The notes under the pieces: model-generated
What the model saw: only the letters and a program-made list of their open reading frames with translations
Database searches by the model: none
Told to the model about the DNA's origin: nothing
Part shown: positions 8,628 to 17,416 of the stretch, one piece after another
Layout of the letters: each line of letters begins with the position of its first letter
Numbering within the stretch: the first letter of the stretch is position 1
Assembly: GCA_002412885.1 (NCBI GenBank)
Contig: DHVX01000055.1
Coordinates: 62,001-126,000 of the forward strand
Origin: Bacteroidales bacterium UBA5197
Lineage (GTDB): Bacteria; Bacteroidota; Bacteroidia; Bacteroidales; Lentimicrobiaceae
Direction: 5' to 3'
Length of the DNA stretch: 64,000 nucleotides
Program-made: the position numbers and the translations under genes

Positions 8628-10013
8628 TTATTGAACCACTATTGTTTCGGTTGCAGACATGTCATTTGAAATAACCCTCAGAAAATATACTCCTGCAGAA
8701 TAACCCGAAACATCAATATCGAGTGTATATCCATCAAATGCTTCTTCCTCATTATGCCATACCAATTGCCCTGAATTATTAAAAATCTCCATGGTCACTC
8801 TATCACCAAGCACAAGCTGGCTGATCTCGGCAGTAAATACATGGTTAATCGGATTCGGGAATATCCTGAGTCTAGGGCCTTTTCGCATGATAATTGACTG
8901 ATCAGCAAGTGGCAGGTACGCGTTGGTGAGCAATTCAAACTGGTAAAAATCAGCCTGCTCTTTATTGTTTTCTTTTTTGTAGGCTTCTGTAAAAACTACA
9001 AGATATCTGCCTTCATCCAATCGGGTATAAGTCGGATATCCATAAAAATGGTGAGCATTGGGATAAGGCCTGTTAAATCTTGACGCCAGAATATAGGATT
9101 TCGGATTGCTGAATGCTTCATTCGGATCATTCATGAAAATATAAAATTCAGCATCATTCATCACATAGTTACCACCATTCAGCCCACGCCTGTCGTTGGC
9201 AATGATAAATATCCTGTTGGTAAATGAGTCGTAGAAGAATTGGGGAGATGGCGTAAAAAACGGCATGGCTATATTGGTCCTGACCGGATCGGACCATGTG
9301 GCGCCACTATCGCTTGAAACAACCTGATAAAAATTCGAGAACCATTCATCCCGCATCAGGCCAATCATTTTACCTTCGCCAATATAAATAAAGCAAGCCT
9401 CGGTTATTTTAATCTCTCTTCTATCGGAGAAATCCCACTTAAATCCAACCCTATCCCAATTCGAGCCATCATCACTGTATCTGAGTTCGCAATGCCATGG
9501 AGTATAGAACGATTGCATATAACCTTTACCAGGTATTTTGATCATTTTATGTGTGCCGGGATTGTCGGCAGGTCCGATTACTATGGTATTTACATCCGAC
9601 CAGGTATCGCCATAATCATCGCTGTACATAAAATTTGTCGATACTGTCTTGCGGTTTAATGCGTTGTATCTCCTGAAAAAGAGAACAATGCGCCCATCAT
9701 CAGTCAATCCGCCATGCACATTCCTGTTGTCCCACTCATCCTCAAAAATTGTATGAGATGCTGTCCAGTTCAGACCCTGATCATCGGATGATCGCTGAAC
9801 TATACGTGAATTGTTACCAATGTGATGACCGTTGTCGCCTGGATCTAATCTGAAAAAATGCCGGATACTGCCATCTGGCAGCGTTATCATAAACCCTTCG
9901 GCGGTATGGTCATCGCTGATCAGGCTGGGAAAAATCTGAACCTGACCCGAAACCGATGTCGGGATTACCAGAATTAATGAAAAGGCAATCAGAAAAAATA
10001 TTTTCTTCGCCAT
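8628..10013 (-). CDS. Secreted Asp-box (sialidase-fold) protein with T9SS sorting tail
   Basis: A 461-residue protein from the ATG at 10013. Two earlier in-frame ATGs exist, but this one puts the signal peptide (MAKKIFFLIAFSLILVIPTSVSGQ) at the N-terminus. The body has several Asp-box motifs of the S-x-D-x-G-x-T-W type, for example 'SSDDQGLNWT', 'SDDYGDTWS' and 'SSDSGATWS', so a six-bladed sialidase-like propeller is likely. The last ~75 residues ('IFPNPINHVFT' to the end) are a type A C-terminal sorting domain for type IX secretion. I cannot confirm the sialidase catalytic Arg triad or Tyr-Glu pair, so activity on sialic acid or KDN is unproven. The neighbouring nonulosonate genes make that idea tempting. 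Confidence 0.75.
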   Translation of the reverse strand: MAKKIFFLIAFSLILVIPTSVSGQVQIFPSLISDDHTAEGFMITLPDGSIRHFFRLDPGDNGHHIGNNSRIVQRSSDDQGLNWTASHTIFEDEWDNRNVHGGLTDDGRIVLFFRRYNALNRKTVSTNFMYSDDYGDTWSDVNTIVIGPADNPGTHKMIKIPGKGYMQSFYTPWHCELRYSDDGSNWDRVGFKWDFSDRREIKITEACFIYIGEGKMIGLMRDEWFSNFYQVVSSDSGATWSDPVRTNIAMPFFTPSPQFFYDSFTNRIFIIANDRRGLNGGNYVMNDAEFYIFMNDPNEAFSNPKSYILASRFNRPYPNAHHFYGYPTYTRLDEGRYLVVFTEAYKKENNKEQADFYQFELLTNAYLPLADQSIIMRKGPRLRIFPNPINHVFTAEISQLVLGDRVTMEIFNNSGQLVWHNEEEAFDGYTLDIDVSGYSAGVYFLRVISNDMSATETIVVQ

Positions 10014-10333
10014 AGACTGAACAAAAAACAGGTTACTATTTTTCATATGAATAAACACGCATTTATGATGATACAAAAATCGTACATTTAACCTTTACTA
10101 AAATTAAAAACACATTAAATCGGACAGCGTGTCTCCGTTTTTATATTTCTTTCTCAATTCAAATTCCAGAATCTATACTATCCTAAATATCAGACACATA
10201 AAAAATTAATTTGCAACAACCTACCTGAATAATAACTTTTTCATTCAGCCATATGTATAAGTATTAAAACAATTCGCCAAAAGCATGGCTAATTTTAAGC
10301 CTGATAGACTATTTTTGCAATAAATAATACCTG

Positions 10334-11779
10334 ATGAGGAGTGTTAATGTTAGGGAACATCTGAAACTTTCGCTGATTTACTCTGCGGTTGCGGCTGTTC
10401 CTCCTGTTCTTCAGGTATTGATACAACCCATTATTGAAGGCAGCAACAGATTGAGTGCTACCGATTTCGCCCAGATCGGTATGTCTGAAATGGTGACTTC
10501 GCTTGCCTTTACCGTTTCATTATTCTCTATGGGGAACGCACTTTCGCGTTTCTTCTATGATGTTAACGACGACCGAAAAGCCTACAACAGCATGGTTTCT
10601 TCAGTTTACAGTTCCATATTGCTACGTGGGCTTCTGCTTATTATTCTGGCGTTTATATTCAGAAATCACATTGGCGGGCTCTTTACACAGGAAGGACTCC
10701 GCAATTTCAGCACCTACGGATTTGCGGCCATCATTACCGGAATAAACCGATCAATCAACATTTCGGCAGCTACGCTTTACAGAAACGAGAAAAGAGTCAG
10801 GGCGTTTATTATTGTTAATCTTGCCACAGCAATAGTTCGTACGGCCTTTCAACTTATCGGACTATTTTATTATGAAATGTCATTCCTGGGATATGTTTAC
10901 GGCAGCGCTATCGGAAGCAGTATCGTGGCTCTGGGGGTGCTGATATATTCCTACCGCACTTCCGGATTCCGTTATGACAAGGTGTTGCTTGCGTCAATGA
11001 ACCGTTTCGCATGGCCTTTGTTTCAATACGGTGTACTGACCTGGGGGCTGACTTTTGCCGACAAGTATTTTATGGAGCGCTTTCCTACTGATCTTGGCAT
11101 CTACTTTACCGCAGTCAATTTTGCCTTAGGGATGCAGATTATTATGCAGGGGCTTCAAGGCGCTACTCAACCTGAAATATTCAGGTACATGAAGGAAGGA
11201 ATTGCCAAACGCGAAGATGAAATACGTTCACTTTCGAATATGCTGATGGCTCAATCGCAGGCTTTGATTGCAATAACAATCATTCCTGTTATGCTTTACC
11301 TCACCTTATTTTACGAAACCGATGTAAAACTGGCTTCTGCATTTATTGCGCTGATTTTTATCCGATACATCCCTCGCACCCAATATGTAATTTTCTCATT
11401 TGTTGTTTATTATGAAAAAAAGACCCGGTTTTTCCTCTACCTGAATATGGTAACACTTACCGTTAATATCCTGCTCAATTTAATACTCATACCGCGCCTG
11501 CTGATATACGGAGCTGTGATTTCCATAATGGTTTCCGATATTCTACAGGTTTTAGGTGCTTATTTCTATTCTCAAAAGATTTCTCCGATCCGCTGGAATC
11601 TGGCTAAATTACTTTACAGTCCGCTGATATGTGTCGCGCTGGTGATTATTTTTGAAATCACAAAAGAAACTTTTGGCCTGAACAGTTACATTTCTGCATC
11701 CGCTTCAGTTGCAGTTCTGATTGCTTCGCTGCTGATACTTTACCGGAAAGATATTTCCAGATTCCTGAACCGATTATGA
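10334..11779 (+). CDS. Polysaccharide flippase (MOP/Wzx-type)
   Basis: A 481-residue integral membrane protein with about 12-14 hydrophobic segments spread over its length. Its organisation resembles the lipopolysaccharide/O-antigen flippase branch of the MOP exporter superfamily, starting 'NVREHLKLSLIYSAVAAVPPVLQVLIQPIIEG'. It would move lipid-linked sugar units across the inner membrane. Its stop overlaps the start of the following glycosyltransferase-like gene by 4 nt (ATGA), so the pair is translationally coupled. A TATTTTTG at 10310-10317 is a reasonable -7 element. Together with the nonulosonate genes it suggests assembly of a surface glycan. Confidence 0.85.
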   Translation: MRSVNVREHLKLSLIYSAVAAVPPVLQVLIQPIIEGSNRLSATDFAQIGMSEMVTSLAFTVSLFSMGNALSRFFYDVNDDRKAYNSMVSSVYSSILLRGLLLIILAFIFRNHIGGLFTQEGLRNFSTYGFAAIITGINRSINISAATLYRNEKRVRAFIIVNLATAIVRTAFQLIGLFYYEMSFLGYVYGSAIGSSIVALGVLIYSYRTSGFRYDKVLLASMNRFAWPLFQYGVLTWGLTFADKYFMERFPTDLGIYFTAVNFALGMQIIMQGLQGATQPEIFRYMKEGIAKREDEIRSLSNMLMAQSQALIAITIIPVMLYLTLFYETDVKLASAFIALIFIRYIPRTQYVIFSFVVYYEKKTRFFLYLNMVTLTVNILLNLILIPRLLIYGAVISIMVSDILQVLGAYFYSQKISPIRWNLAKLLYSPLICVALVIIFEITKETFGLNSYISASASVAVLIASLLILYRKDISRFLNRL

Positions 11780-13611
11780 ATAAAGCAATATTGATTAATC
11801 GCACCTTATCGGTTGCTGAGACTGATAAAATCTCGGAAATCCTGACATCGGGAATCAAACTGAGCATTTTTGCAACAAGCTCGCTCTCTCTTCCATTTGA
11901 TTTTCAATTGATTGAACAGGAAGCAGAAACAAAGCGGGAGATCAATTTCAGGGAGATGGATGCGATGCTGAAGTTCGGTGACACCGATTATCAAGGCAAA
12001 ACCCTGGCAGAAAAGCTTACTTTCAATGGGATGAGTTTATGGCATTATCACAAGTTCAGAGTATATTTTATACTTCGTAACCTGAGTTATGAAATCGCGC
12101 TGGTTCAGAAACTGGCTTCAGAATTCGATGAAGTAATCTGTTATAGCTCCGGTCCGGAAACAGATTTGATTTCTGATATTGCTGACAATGTAGCATTCAG
12201 GTATCCTTCGGGCAATAAAAAGCAAAAAAACAACCTGATATCAAAACTTAATTTTGGATTTTTTCTGGCAATCAGGTTTCTTGCAGGCTTGTTTCAATCA
12301 TTTCGGAAATCTGGTAAAAAACATTTGTTTCTCGATAGGGCAAACAAACAATGGTGTCTCAACATAAATTCATTAAAGCCAGAACCTGAAAACTATAACT
12401 TAGCTTATGTGTTTACCGGAGCCGACAATGATTTTATGGTAATTGATGAAGTTGAGCAACCAAAATTTGATGAAGGAAATCCATTCAGATTAAAGAAATG
12501 GATGTTTTTCAATCCCCGTAAAAACCTGAAAAGAATACCCGGGGAATACATTCTTATGCGCGCAGTCTTTTCTCCCGCAATATGGCGTAATTTCAGACTT
12601 ATAGATGGAAATATCAGGAATACACTGTCCAGCTTGCTGAATGAGTCAATGTCATCAAAAGAAAAATGGTTGATAAAACGGATGATTCAATTTCATAAAG
12701 CAAGCCGGCTTTATCTGTTTAAAAACTTAGCTTATCAGCGGTATTTTGCTTCTCAAAACTTCAGAACAATCTCAACCATCGACGAAAACAGTCCTGCAGT
12801 GAGATCAATTCTTGATGCAGCCAGAAGCCATAACATCCGAACCATCGGCATTCAGCACGGCAATATTCATGAATTACATCCAGCTTACAGATTTACTGAA
12901 AATGACATTCAGAGAAATCTGATCTGCGATAGCACCATAGTCTGGGGAGAATACTGGAAGGAGTTTCTGAACAAGGTTTCAGGATATCCCATTGATCGCT
13001 TATTCACTGCAGGGCAATCGCGAACCGACATCATACCTATACTGCTTAAACACCGCGAAAAACTGATCGCACAATCCGGACTTCCCAAAAAGGAAATTGT
13101 AGTATTTGCATCCCAGCTTCAGCAGGATCCTCTGCTTCGTGAAAGGGCAGCATTCGATGTATTTGAATCAGTTAAAGAAATGACGGATGTACATCTTGTG
13201 GTGAAACTGCATCCTTCTGAGTCCGGTGACCCGGAATATTATCACCGCATAGCAGCGCAGGCTCAATGCTCAAATTATACAATTACCTCATCTATTGATC
13301 TTTACCAGCTGATTGCATCATGCAAACTACTGATTACCTGCTTTTCAACGGTAGGTGCCGAAGCGGTGTATTTCTCCAAACCACTTATCATCCTCGATCA
13401 TCTTGAACAGGATATTCAGGGATATATCAGCCAGAATGTTGCCTTTAAAGCAACCGGATGGCAGGAAATGAAATCGTTGATTGAAAGAATTTTAAGCGAC
13501 GACTTAAAGCCGGAGGAGGAGGCCCGTGAAATATTTATCCGCAGGAATGCATTTGCAATTGATGGACAAACATCAGCGCGAATGCTTGATTTTATCCGTC
13601 ATAGCGTGTGA
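11776..13611 (+). CDS. GT-B-fold glycosyltransferase-like protein, candidate nonulosonate/KDN transferase
   Basis: A 611-residue cytosolic protein not assigned to a named family. The C-terminal half looks like a GT-B Rossmann domain of the capsule-synthesis, CDP-glycerol-transferase or polysialyltransferase type. It has GIQHGN near residue 356, a strand 'IVVFASQLQQDP', VKLHPSES, and 'CFSTVGAEAVYFSKPLIILD', which is the usual donor-binding end with a conserved Glu. The N-terminal half is divergent. It is coupled to the flippase and converges on the nonulosonate genes, overlapping the phosphatase gene by 20 nt at the 3' ends. Transfer of CMP-activated KDN or another nonulosonate is therefore a reasonable inference, not shown. 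Confidence 0.6.
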   Translation: MNKAILINRTLSVAETDKISEILTSGIKLSIFATSSLSLPFDFQLIEQEAETKREINFREMDAMLKFGDTDYQGKTLAEKLTFNGMSLWHYHKFRVYFILRNLSYEIALVQKLASEFDEVICYSSGPETDLISDIADNVAFRYPSGNKKQKNNLISKLNFGFFLAIRFLAGLFQSFRKSGKKHLFLDRANKQWCLNINSLKPEPENYNLAYVFTGADNDFMVIDEVEQPKFDEGNPFRLKKWMFFNPRKNLKRIPGEYILMRAVFSPAIWRNFRLIDGNIRNTLSSLLNESMSSKEKWLIKRMIQFHKASRLYLFKNLAYQRYFASQNFRTISTIDENSPAVRSILDAARSHNIRTIGIQHGNIHELHPAYRFTENDIQRNLICDSTIVWGEYWKEFLNKVSGYPIDRLFTAGQSRTDIIPILLKHREKLIAQSGLPKKEIVVFASQLQQDPLLRERAAFDVFESVKEMTDVHLVVKLHPSESGDPEYYHRIAAQAQCSNYTITSSIDLYQLIASCKLLITCFSTVGAEAVYFSKPLIILDHLEQDIQGYISQNVAFKATGWQEMKSLIERILSDDLKPEEEAREIFIRRNAFAIDGQTSARMLDFIRHSV

Positions 13612-14113
13612 TGCGGGCATAATATTCTGACATAACTTTGTCAAACAGACCCATTTCAGTTACAATTTTTTCAACAAATTCCCTGAAAACCCCATCACCA
13701 CCTTTGCGGGAAAGCCTCCAGTTTGCTTCGGATCGAACATAGTCAGCTGCGTTTGCAGGCGTAGCACTCAAACCAACCGAACGAAGCAAGGGAACGTCGT
13801 TAATATCATCGCCGATAAAGGCAGTCTCTTCCAGCGTTACCCCAAGATCACGGCAAAGTGTTGTTGCAACAAGAAGCTTGTTTCGGATGCCCATAAACAG
13901 GTAATCTACTTTCAGCTTTTCCGCCCTTCGCTTCACAATTGCAGTGTCTTCACCGGTCATAATTACTAAAGGAATATTCAATCCCCTGAGCATCATCACA
14001 CCAGCACTATCACTGGTATTGAATTTCTTGAACTCATTCCCGTTGTTGTCGTAATACATGCCACCATCGGTCCAAACTCCATCAATATCGGTAATAACTA
14101 ATTTTATGTTCAT
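13592..14113 (-). CDS. KDN-9-phosphate phosphatase-like HAD enzyme (KdsC family)
   Basis: A C0-type HAD phosphatase of 173 residues. It has the nucleophile motif DID at 9-11, the Thr/Ser motif MTGE at 52-55, and the Mg-binding GDDIND near residue 120. KdsC-family enzymes dephosphorylate KDO-8-P, but the Bacteroides homologue BT1713 is a KDN-9-P phosphatase. Published work on BT1713 names Glu56, Arg64 and Lys67 as the sugar-binding marker residues. Here E55, R63 and K66 occur with exactly the same spacing. With a NeuB-type synthase overlapping its 5' end by 4 nt and a cytidylyltransferase upstream, the call is KDN-9-P phosphatase. KDO-8-P phosphatase remains the alternative. Confidence 0.75.
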   Translation of the reverse strand: MNIKLVITDIDGVWTDGGMYYDNNGNEFKKFNTSDSAGVMMLRGLNIPLVIMTGEDTAIVKRRAEKLKVDYLFMGIRNKLLVATTLCRDLGVTLEETAFIGDDINDVPLLRSVGLSATPANAADYVRSEANWRLSRKGGDGVFREFVEKIVTEMGLFDKVMSEYYARITRYDG

Positions 14114-15153
14114 GATTTCAGCATTTCAGGGTAAATAACTTCATCAGCAGGAATATCGGTTGCGGCTAGTTTGCCGATAACGGAATCACGTTGTTCCCAT
14201 TTGAAACCATCGCCGGGACTTAGCAAATGCAGGTTTTGTTCCAGAATAACTTCTCCCTTCTGAACCGGAGCAATGGTAGCAACCGAACGCTCAAGCTTTG
14301 TTCGGGTATCTTTAACGACATCACTGATAAAAAAATCTTCTGTACCCAGCGACATTTCTACATTTCTGATATCTCTTACCATGCGATAGATTCCATCCAC
14401 ACCAAGCGATCCCTGATGATCGGTACCCTTCATATTGCGGTCCAGGGTAATGTGCTTTTCAATGATTTCGGCACCCATCGCAACAGCAACTGCAGGAATT
14501 ACAATTCCGATTGAATGATCGGAATATCCGATAACATAATCAGAATAGTGTTTTTTCAGATAACTGATCGAAAGCAGGTTGATGTTGCTGTATTCAGAAG
14601 GATATTGCGACAGGCAATGCAGAATTGAAACATTGTGATGGTATCTGGTAATTACTTCCAGTGCTTTGTCAAGCTCTTCGCGCCCACCCATTCCGGTAGA
14701 AAGAATCATAGGAATGCGTGTTTCAGCCATAACTTCAAGTAAAGGCAGGTTGGTAAGATCGCGTGAAGCCACTTTCAAACGGTCAGGCTGAAAATACCTC
14801 AACATACTGAGGCAGCCTTTTGCACACAGGGTTTCCACAAATTCAAGCCCTTTGGCTTTGGCATATTGGTAAATCTCAAAATGCTGCTCATCGTTTAATT
14901 CAAGAAAAGCTCGGTGCTCTCCATAAGTCCTGCCGAATGAATTGGGGCTATTGTATGGCTTCAACATCGCGGAAGCCGAAAGTTCTTCATTCAGGTCGCG
15001 ACGGGTCAGCTTAATGGCATCCATCGGCATAAGCTTCTCTCCAAACAATTTATCAACCACCGGTTGTGCAACAGCATCAATAAGTTGCATGGCAATATCG
15101 ACCGATCCGTTATGGTTTTGCCCGATTTCTCCGATTATGTAAGTGTGTTTCAT
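14110..15153 (-). CDS. NeuB-family nonulosonate synthase (probable KDN-9-phosphate synthase)
   Basis: A 347-residue enzyme that condenses phosphoenolpyruvate with a phosphorylated or free sugar to give a nine-carbon keto acid. The N-terminal TIM barrel has the family start 'IIGEIGQNHNGSVDIAMQLI', 'FVETLCAKGCLSML', 'KVASRDLTNLPLL', 'ILSTGMGG', 'LHCLSQYPS', 'IGYSDHSIGI' and 'IEKHITLDR'. The C-terminal part (about 285-347) is an antifreeze/SAF domain. No sugar-nucleotide epimerase, dehydratase or aminotransferase is nearby, as would be expected for Neu5Ac, legionaminate or pseudaminate. Together with the phosphatase residues this favours mannose-6-phosphate as substrate and KDN-9-P as product. 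It is 20 nt downstream of the cytidylyltransferase gene. Confidence 0.82.
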   Translation of the reverse strand: MKHTYIIGEIGQNHNGSVDIAMQLIDAVAQPVVDKLFGEKLMPMDAIKLTRRDLNEELSASAMLKPYNSPNSFGRTYGEHRAFLELNDEQHFEIYQYAKAKGLEFVETLCAKGCLSMLRYFQPDRLKVASRDLTNLPLLEVMAETRIPMILSTGMGGREELDKALEVITRYHHNVSILHCLSQYPSEYSNINLLSISYLKKHYSDYVIGYSDHSIGIVIPAVAVAMGAEIIEKHITLDRNMKGTDHQGSLGVDGIYRMVRDIRNVEMSLGTEDFFISDVVKDTRTKLERSVATIAPVQKGEVILEQNLHLLSPGDGFKWEQRDSVIGKLAATDIPADEVIYPEMLKS

Positions 15154-15173
15154 AGTAAGCTTAAGAAGGTAAA

Positions 15174-15935
15174 TTATTTTGTGTTTTTCAAAATCTGCTC
15201 GAACATCCTTTGCCGATAAACCGGATTATCATCAACAATACCCACAAGTTGAGCATAATCTTTTAATGACCCGGTTTCTGCCAGTTTACTGTAAAGTTGC
15301 TGATGAAGCAGGAAATCCTCGTTCGTATCCAGTGTAAATCTCAGATCATTACGGTTTCCCAGCGCAAAAGGGGCTTCCATAAGATGTATATTGAAAATTT
15401 CAGGGTTGCTATACACATAATTTGTAACATGCTCCCTGTACAACGGTTCATTGGTTAATCCGGCAGATTTTTCAAGTGCGGAAAGGCTTACTGCTTCTCC
15501 CCACAATCCGATATGCGTTTTTATGGATGGTATTCCATTCATTGAAAACCCTGCATAATCAACGCCGGTTTCCATTTGAAATGAAGCAAGCTTTAATGTA
15601 GAAGTTAGGTCAAAGAAGGGATTATCGGCACATACCCTTACCAGCGAATCAAACCCAAATTGATGAGCAGCTCCGATAAACCGGGCAAGTACATCCGATG
15701 ATGAACCTCTGAAAAAAGCAACATTGTTCTGCTCGCAGATTCTTACGATGATATCATCATCAGCCAATGTAGTTGTGGCAACCACAAAAGGCACATCACC
15801 AGCCACATTCCCAAAATCATTTATCATCAATTCCAGAAGGTTCAGTCCATTGTAAAATGGAAGTGTCATTTTACCCGGAAGTCTCACTGATCCGGTTCTT
15901 GCCTGAATAATTATACCTGCTTTGTGCTGGCTCAT
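15174..15935 (-). CDS. SpsF/NeuA-like cytidylyltransferase (probable CMP-KDN synthetase)
   Basis: A 253-residue nucleotidyltransferase of the SpsF/CMP-sugar synthetase group, with the signature IIIQARTGSVRLPGKM at 8-23. Later family segments are 'FVVATTTLADDDIIV', 'FFRGSSSDVLARFIGAA', 'VRVCADNPFFD' and 'RNDLRFTLDTNEDF'. It would activate the nonulosonate as its CMP derivative. The start at 15935 is preferred over an upstream ATG at 15977, because a TATCTTTG promoter element on this strand (15963-15970) lies inside the longer version. It is the first gene of a three-gene unit with the synthase and the phosphatase. Confidence 0.8.
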   Translation of the reverse strand: MSQHKAGIIIQARTGSVRLPGKMTLPFYNGLNLLELMINDFGNVAGDVPFVVATTTLADDDIIVRICEQNNVAFFRGSSSDVLARFIGAAHQFGFDSLVRVCADNPFFDLTSTLKLASFQMETGVDYAGFSMNGIPSIKTHIGLWGEAVSLSALEKSAGLTNEPLYREHVTNYVYSNPEIFNIHLMEAPFALGNRNDLRFTLDTNEDFLLHQQLYSKLAETGSLKDYAQLVGIVDDNPVYRQRMFEQILKNTK

Positions 15936-15962
15936 TTTAAATAAACGGGTTTCTAACTGATG

Positions 15963-15970
15963 CAAAGATA
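15963..15970 (-). promoter_or_regulatory. -7 element of the nonulosonate operon
   Basis: Reads TATCTTTG on the minus strand, 27 nt before the chosen start of the cytidylyltransferase gene. A TTG occurs 22 nt further upstream. It is back to back with the gpsA promoter. Confidence 0.6.
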
Positions 15971-16035
15971 ACAACATTTACAGGCCTTTTGGCAACTGCT
16001 CAGACTTCAGATGCCATGCAAAAGATTTGATTGGT

Positions 16036-16043
16036 TATCTTTG
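16036..16043 (+). promoter_or_regulatory. -7 element of gpsA
   Basis: TATCTTTG, 18 nt before the ATG at 16062, with an AAAGGA purine stretch in between. It forms a divergent promoter pair with the nonulosonate operon. Confidence 0.55.
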
Positions 16044-16061
16044 CACTTTTAAAAAGGAAAT

Positions 16062-17072
16062 ATGGCTGATCATCTCAACATCTGCATAGCCGGAGCCGGA
16101 ACCATAGGTACAGCATTGGGAAATGTGCTGGCAACAAAGGATAATCTTGATATTCAGCTGCTTTCAGTTGAGGAGAATGTTGTAAACGACATCAACTCAG
16201 CCGGAATAAATACAGCCTATTTCCCTCAGATAAGGTTGAATACACGCCTGAAAGCAACCCTCAATTCTGAGGTTTTAAGCTCTGCCGATATCGTTTTTCT
16301 GGCAATTCCATCGGTAGCGGTGGTCCCTTACATTCAATCCGTTAGTGGACAGCTGAAACCCGGTGCATTGCTTATCAATCTCGCCAAAGGATTTGGGAAT
16401 AACAACGAAACCATTGTTGACAACCTGAAAAAGGTGGTTGACAATCCGGTTTGTACCCTCAAAGGACCCACTTTTGCAAGAGAAATGATTAATCAGATGC
16501 CAACAGCCATGACTGTTGGTGCCGATGACGATGCTGTTTTCAAATTGCTGAATCAGGTTTTCTCAAATACAACCATACATATTGATTACACTAAAGACGT
16601 TACCGGCGTTGAAATCCTGAGTATTCTCAAAAATATTTATGCTATCACCATCGGTATTGTTGACGCACATTTTGATTCGCCCAACCTCAGGTTTATGATT
16701 TTCACCCGTGCTTTTAACGAAATGCGGCAAATACTGCTCAGGTTTGGCGGCAAACAGGAAACCATGTTCCGCTACTGCGGCATAGGCGACTTCGGGCTGA
16801 CCGCGCTGAATGACCTCAGCCGCAACCGCACGCTTGGCCTGCTGATTGGCAAAGGTTTTTTTACCGATGATATTTCAGGAAAGGTAGTTTTGGAAGGTCG
16901 CATTGCTGCAGGAATCATCAGCGAACGCCTGAAAACCATGCAGATACCTGAATCAGAATATTTTATGCTCAATGAATTGAATAAGATATTTCTTGGAGGA
17001 TATAATGTGAAACGATTTATCGGCAATATCCTGAACAACGATCTGCCACCGGTTGCCGGAAACGGGAAGTGA
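16062..17072 (+). CDS. gpsA: Glycerol-3-phosphate dehydrogenase (NAD(P)+)-like
   Basis: Reduces dihydroxyacetone phosphate to sn-glycerol-3-phosphate for phospholipid synthesis. The 336-residue protein has an N-terminal Rossmann motif IAGAGTIGTALGN, 'LINLAKGFG', 'CTLKGPTFAREM', the catalytic region 'ILSILKNIYAITIGIVDA' with the expected Lys, and 'GIGDFGLTALNDLSRNRTLG'. All are in family order, but the sequence is rather divergent from typical GpsA. A relative acting on another sugar phosphate is possible, given the glycan neighbourhood. It stands alone, divergent from the nonulosonate operon. Confidence 0.78.
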   Translation: MADHLNICIAGAGTIGTALGNVLATKDNLDIQLLSVEENVVNDINSAGINTAYFPQIRLNTRLKATLNSEVLSSADIVFLAIPSVAVVPYIQSVSGQLKPGALLINLAKGFGNNNETIVDNLKKVVDNPVCTLKGPTFAREMINQMPTAMTVGADDDAVFKLLNQVFSNTTIHIDYTKDVTGVEILSILKNIYAITIGIVDAHFDSPNLRFMIFTRAFNEMRQILLRFGGKQETMFRYCGIGDFGLTALNDLSRNRTLGLLIGKGFFTDDISGKVVLEGRIAAGIISERLKTMQIPESEYFMLNELNKIFLGGYNVKRFIGNILNNDLPPVAGNGK

Positions 17073-17160
17073 GGCGGTGCAACCTTATTATTTCTCCCCA
17101 ACCTTATTCTTCCATGTATAAAAAGCGTTTTGACTTATAAGGTTCTGAAGAAGAAATAAG

Positions 17161-17189
17161 CCTGCCTGCGTGCCACTCCGGCAGGCAGG
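17161..17189. other. Hairpin in the gene-free gap between converging genes
   Basis: CCTGCCTGC (17161-17169) pairs with GCAGGCAGG (17181-17189) over 9 bp. The gap 17073-17416 between the 3' ends of gpsA and the GT4 gene holds no gene. It also has several copies of a CAACCTTA(A/T)T motif on both sides of the hairpin (about 17077-17112 and 17335-17415). The hairpin may act as a terminator, though a T-run is lacking. Confidence 0.45.
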
Positions 17190-17416
17190 GTTCAAAAATC
17201 GTTGGGGTCAGTTTTGTTACTAAGCTTGTTAAGAGTTATTAAGGTTGATTTTTACTTTGATCAGAATTTGATTGAATTCTAATATATCATTGGTAGTTTA
17301 GGTTCAAAATTTCCCGCTTTATTTTGAGTAGGATCAACCTTAATTTTCTTCCAAACCTTAGTAACAGGGAACCCAAAGAAACCCATCCAACCTTAATATT
17401 TCTTCCTATCCTTATT

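Noticed and set aside
14110..15153. Synthase as a dedicated N-acetylneuraminate synthase (NeuB)
   Set aside because: No NeuC-type epimerase or aminosugar genes are nearby and the adjacent phosphatase has KDN-type residues; not excluded, but less likely.
17161..17189. 9-bp hairpin as a tRNA or structured RNA gene
   Set aside because: A single stem without the clover-leaf elements or T-loop sequence.
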